DNA of 64,000 nucleotides from Klebsiella sp. RHBSTW-00484 (GTDB taxonomy: Bacteria; Pseudomonadota; Gammaproteobacteria; Enterobacterales; Enterobacteriaceae). Made by a program: the position numbers and the translations under genes. Shown piece by piece: positions 62,211 through 64,000 of the stretch; position 1 is the stretch's first letter; every line of letters starts with the position of its first letter. The notes under the pieces are model-generated. The model was not told where the DNA came from. It did not search any database and saw nothing but the letters and a program-made list of their open reading frames with translations. The stretch is from the NCBI RefSeq assembly GCF_013705725.1, contig NZ_CP055481.1, positions 744,001-808,000 on the forward strand, written 5' to 3'.

Positions 62211-63509
62211 ATGGCTCAAGAAATCGAATTAAAGTTTATTGTCGCCCAGGATGGCGTAGACGTACTGCGTCAGCATCTTAACGGGTTAGAGGCAAAGCAC
62301 ACGCCCGCAGGTCAATTGCTGAATATTTACTACGAAACGGCGGATAACTGGCTGCGTCGTCACGATATGGGGTTGCGTATTCGCGGCGACCAGGGGCGTT
62401 ATGAAATGACGCTGAAAATCGCTGGTCGCGTGGTGGGCGGGCTACATCAGCGTCCGGAATACAATATTGCGCTGGAAAAACCAGAACTGGCGCTGGAGAA
62501 GCTCCCTGCCGAAGTCTGGCCGCAGTGCGAGCTGCCGACCGAGCTTGCGCAGAACGTACAGCCGCTTTTTAGTACCGATTTCGAACGTGAAAGATGGGTA
62601 GTGAAAGAAGGCGGTAGCGAGATTGAAATTGCCCTCGATCGGGGGGAAGTCAAAGCTGGTGAGCATCAGGAGCCTATCTGCGAGCTGGAACTGGAGCTGC
62701 TGTCTGGCGATCCGCAGGATATTCTGACCCTTGCCCATCGCCTGCTGGATATCGGCGTGCTGCGTCAGGGAAGTCTGAGCAAAGCGGCTCGCGGCTATCA
62801 TTTGGCGCAGGGCAATGAAGAGCGTCCGCTAACCGCATTATCTGTTTTGCGTGTGACGTCGAAGGCCAGCGTGGAGCAGGCGCTGGAGGCGGCGCTGGAA
62901 AACGCGCTGGCGCACTGGCTCTATCATGATGAAGTCCTCAATCGCGGCAATTCAAAAGCGAAAGCCGAGATTTTTCATGCGATTGCCCGCGTTCGGCATA
63001 CGCTGGTGTTGTTTGGCGGCATTGTCCCTCGTAAGGCAACGACCCAACTTCGTGAGCGCTTGAACGAAGCTGAAGCTGCGTTGTTGGAGGAAAAGAACGC
63101 CCAGGCAGCGCTGTTTAATGTTGCCTGCGTAGGCGCTAAGCTGGCGCTTACCGAGTGGCTGGTGAATCGCGGCTGGCGTCCCTTTATGAACGCTGCCGGT
63201 GAACAGAAAATCAGCGGTTCTTTCAAACGTTTTGCTGATATTCAGCTCTCTCGGGCGGCGGCTGAGCTGAAAAATTCGATTGCGCAGCCGTCAGCCGATG
63301 AGTATGTCGGTCAGCTTCCGCGCCTGGCGCGCGAAATCGACAGCGTTCAGCTTCTGGCTGGTGCGTATGCAGATGTTGCCGCGCCGTGGTTGGAGAGCTG
63401 GCAAGAAATCCACCGGGCGATTGAGCATAACGACAGCAGCGTCCTCGAATATTTCCGTCGCCAGGCGCTGGCAGCAGAGCCGTTCTGGCTGCATAGTGGA
63501 AAACGATAA
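62211..63509 (+). CDS. ygiF: Inorganic triphosphatase YgiF
   Basis: 432 residues from ATG 62211 ([11 protein letters not shown]); the open frame further upstream is not supported. The N-terminal CYTH domain has the EIELKF signature and basic/acidic tunnel residues ([26 protein letters not shown]). The C-terminal CHAD domain (about 215-430) is His- and Arg-rich. E. coli YgiF hydrolyses inorganic triphosphate. It is followed by glnE after 23 bp, as in E. coli. Confidence 0.95.
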   Translation: MAQEIELKFIVAQDGVDVLRQHLNGLEAKHTPAGQLLNIYYETADNWLRRHDMGLRIRGDQGRYEMTLKIAGRVVGGLHQRPEYNIALEKPELALEKLPAEVWPQCELPTELAQNVQPLFSTDFERERWVVKEGGSEIEIALDRGEVKAGEHQEPICELELELLSGDPQDILTLAHRLLDIGVLRQGSLSKAARGYHLAQGNEERPLTALSVLRVTSKASVEQALEAALENALAHWLYHDEVLNRGNSKAKAEIFHAIARVRHTLVLFGGIVPRKATTQLRERLNEAEAALLEEKNAQAALFNVACVGAKLALTEWLVNRGWRPFMNAAGEQKISGSFKRFADIQLSRAAAELKNSIAQPSADEYVGQLPRLAREIDSVQLLAGAYADVAAPWLESWQEIHRAIEHNDSSVLEYFRRQALAAEPFWLHSGKR

Positions 63510-63532
63510 TTTCAGGCCAGGGAGCCCCTAAG

Positions 63533-64000
63533 ATGCCGCTTTCTTCGCAATTACAGCAGCACTGGCAGACGGTCATAGACCGGCTACCGGCGGATTTTCC
63601 AGTATCCACATTAAGTGAGCAGGCGCAGTCGGTGATGGCATTCAGCGATTTCGTCGAGCACAGTCTGGTCGCCCAACCGCAATGGCTAGCGGAACTTGAA
63701 AGCTCGCCGCCTGAGGCGCAGGAGTGGCGTCATTACGCCGACTGGCTACAGACGCGTCTTGCAGAGGTGAATGATGAAGCTACGTTGATGCGCGAGCTGC
63801 GCCAGTTTCGCCGCTGGATAATGGTGCGTATCGCCTGGGCCCAGTCGTTATCGCTGGTCAGCGAAGAGAGCAGTTTGCAGCAGCTAAGCGTGCTGGCGGA
63901 GACGCTGATTGTCGCCGCCCGCGACTGGCTTTACGTTGCCTGTTGCCGCGAATGGGGGACTCCGTGCAATGCTGAAGGTTCGCCGCAGCCGCTGTTGATT
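63533..64000 (+). CDS. glnE: Glutamine synthetase adenylyltransferase GlnE (5' part)
   Basis: ATG 63533 opens [20 protein letters not shown] and runs off the right edge after 156 codons. The position after ygiF and the start of the adenylyl-removase half ([21 protein letters not shown]) identify the bifunctional adenylylating and deadenylylating enzyme of glutamine synthetase. About five sixths of the gene are outside. Confidence 0.95.
   Translation, partial: MPLSSQLQQHWQTVIDRLPADFPVSTLSEQAQSVMAFSDFVEHSLVAQPQWLAELESSPPEAQEWRHYADWLQTRLAEVNDEATLMRELRQFRRWIMVRIAWAQSLSLVSEESSLQQLSVLAETLIVAARDWLYVACCREWGTPCNAEGSPQPLLI

Overview
The window is enterobacterial chromosome, most likely Klebsiella or a close relative such as Raoultella. 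It carries a complete anaerobic glycerol (dha/1,3-propanediol) regulon, a ureDABCEFG urease operon and an ebg/lsr block. The chemotaxis gene aer is absent from the place between yqjI and patA where E. coli has it, which fits a non-motile genus. Several proteins (GdrA, DhaB2, UreD) look clearly diverged from the K. pneumoniae/K. aerogenes versions I remember, so the species is left open. Identifications rest on recalled family sequences, motifs, lengths and synteny; no database search was run.

The backbone follows the E. coli order fadH - ygjK/J/I - ebgC/A/R - ygjH - patA - yqjI - yqjH - ileX - mug - rpoD - dnaG - rpsU - tsaD - plsY - folB - uppP - cca - ygiM - ygiF - glnE. It is interrupted by four accessory blocks: (i) the lsr autoinducer-2 locus (3114-11654), with an IS110-family insertion sequence beside it, between fadH and ygjK; (ii) the dha regulon plus yoaC (27331-44610) between yqjH and the ileX tRNA; (iii) a TetR regulator with a nitroreductase-like membrane protein (45496-47252) between mug and rpoD; (iv) the urease operon (52866-57811) between tsaD and plsY.

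1-1693 is the 5' part of fadH (minus strand). 1912-3109 is an IS110-group element inserted in a palindromic repeat. Its 5' non-coding segment folds into what looks like a complete bridge RNA whose guide segments match both the element's own ends and the surviving target halves. 3114-11654 is lsrRK (minus) divergent from lsrACDBFG (plus): import, phosphorylation and breakdown of AI-2. Direct repeats flank this block.

11872-23317 holds the ygjI-ygjJ-ygjK group (permease, outer-membrane-like protein, GH63 glycosidase) and the ebg beta-galactosidase genes, with an additional YgjI-like permease. Near-identical EbgR-type operators precede ygjI and ebgA, so the two units probably form one regulon. 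23536-27100 carries ygjH, patA (possible sigma-54 promoter), yqjI and yqjH (metal-responsive regulator and ferric reductase).

27331-44148 is the glycerol fermentation regulon. On the oxidative branch, glycerol dehydrogenase makes dihydroxyacetone, which is phosphorylated by the PTS-linked DhaKLM or the ATP-dependent kinase. On the reductive branch, B12-dependent glycerol dehydratase DhaB1-3 with reactivase GdrA/GdrB and a cobalamin adenosyltransferase makes 3-hydroxypropionaldehyde, which DhaT reduces to 1,3-propanediol. A GlpF-type channel supplies glycerol. Three pairs of a 15-bp dyad, each spaced 31-32 bp, sit in the two large intergenic regions and are good candidates for DhaR sites.

44793-64000 holds ileX, mug, the rpsU-dnaG-rpoD operon, tsaD, the urease operon with a candidate NAC site, and housekeeping genes up to the 5' part of glnE.
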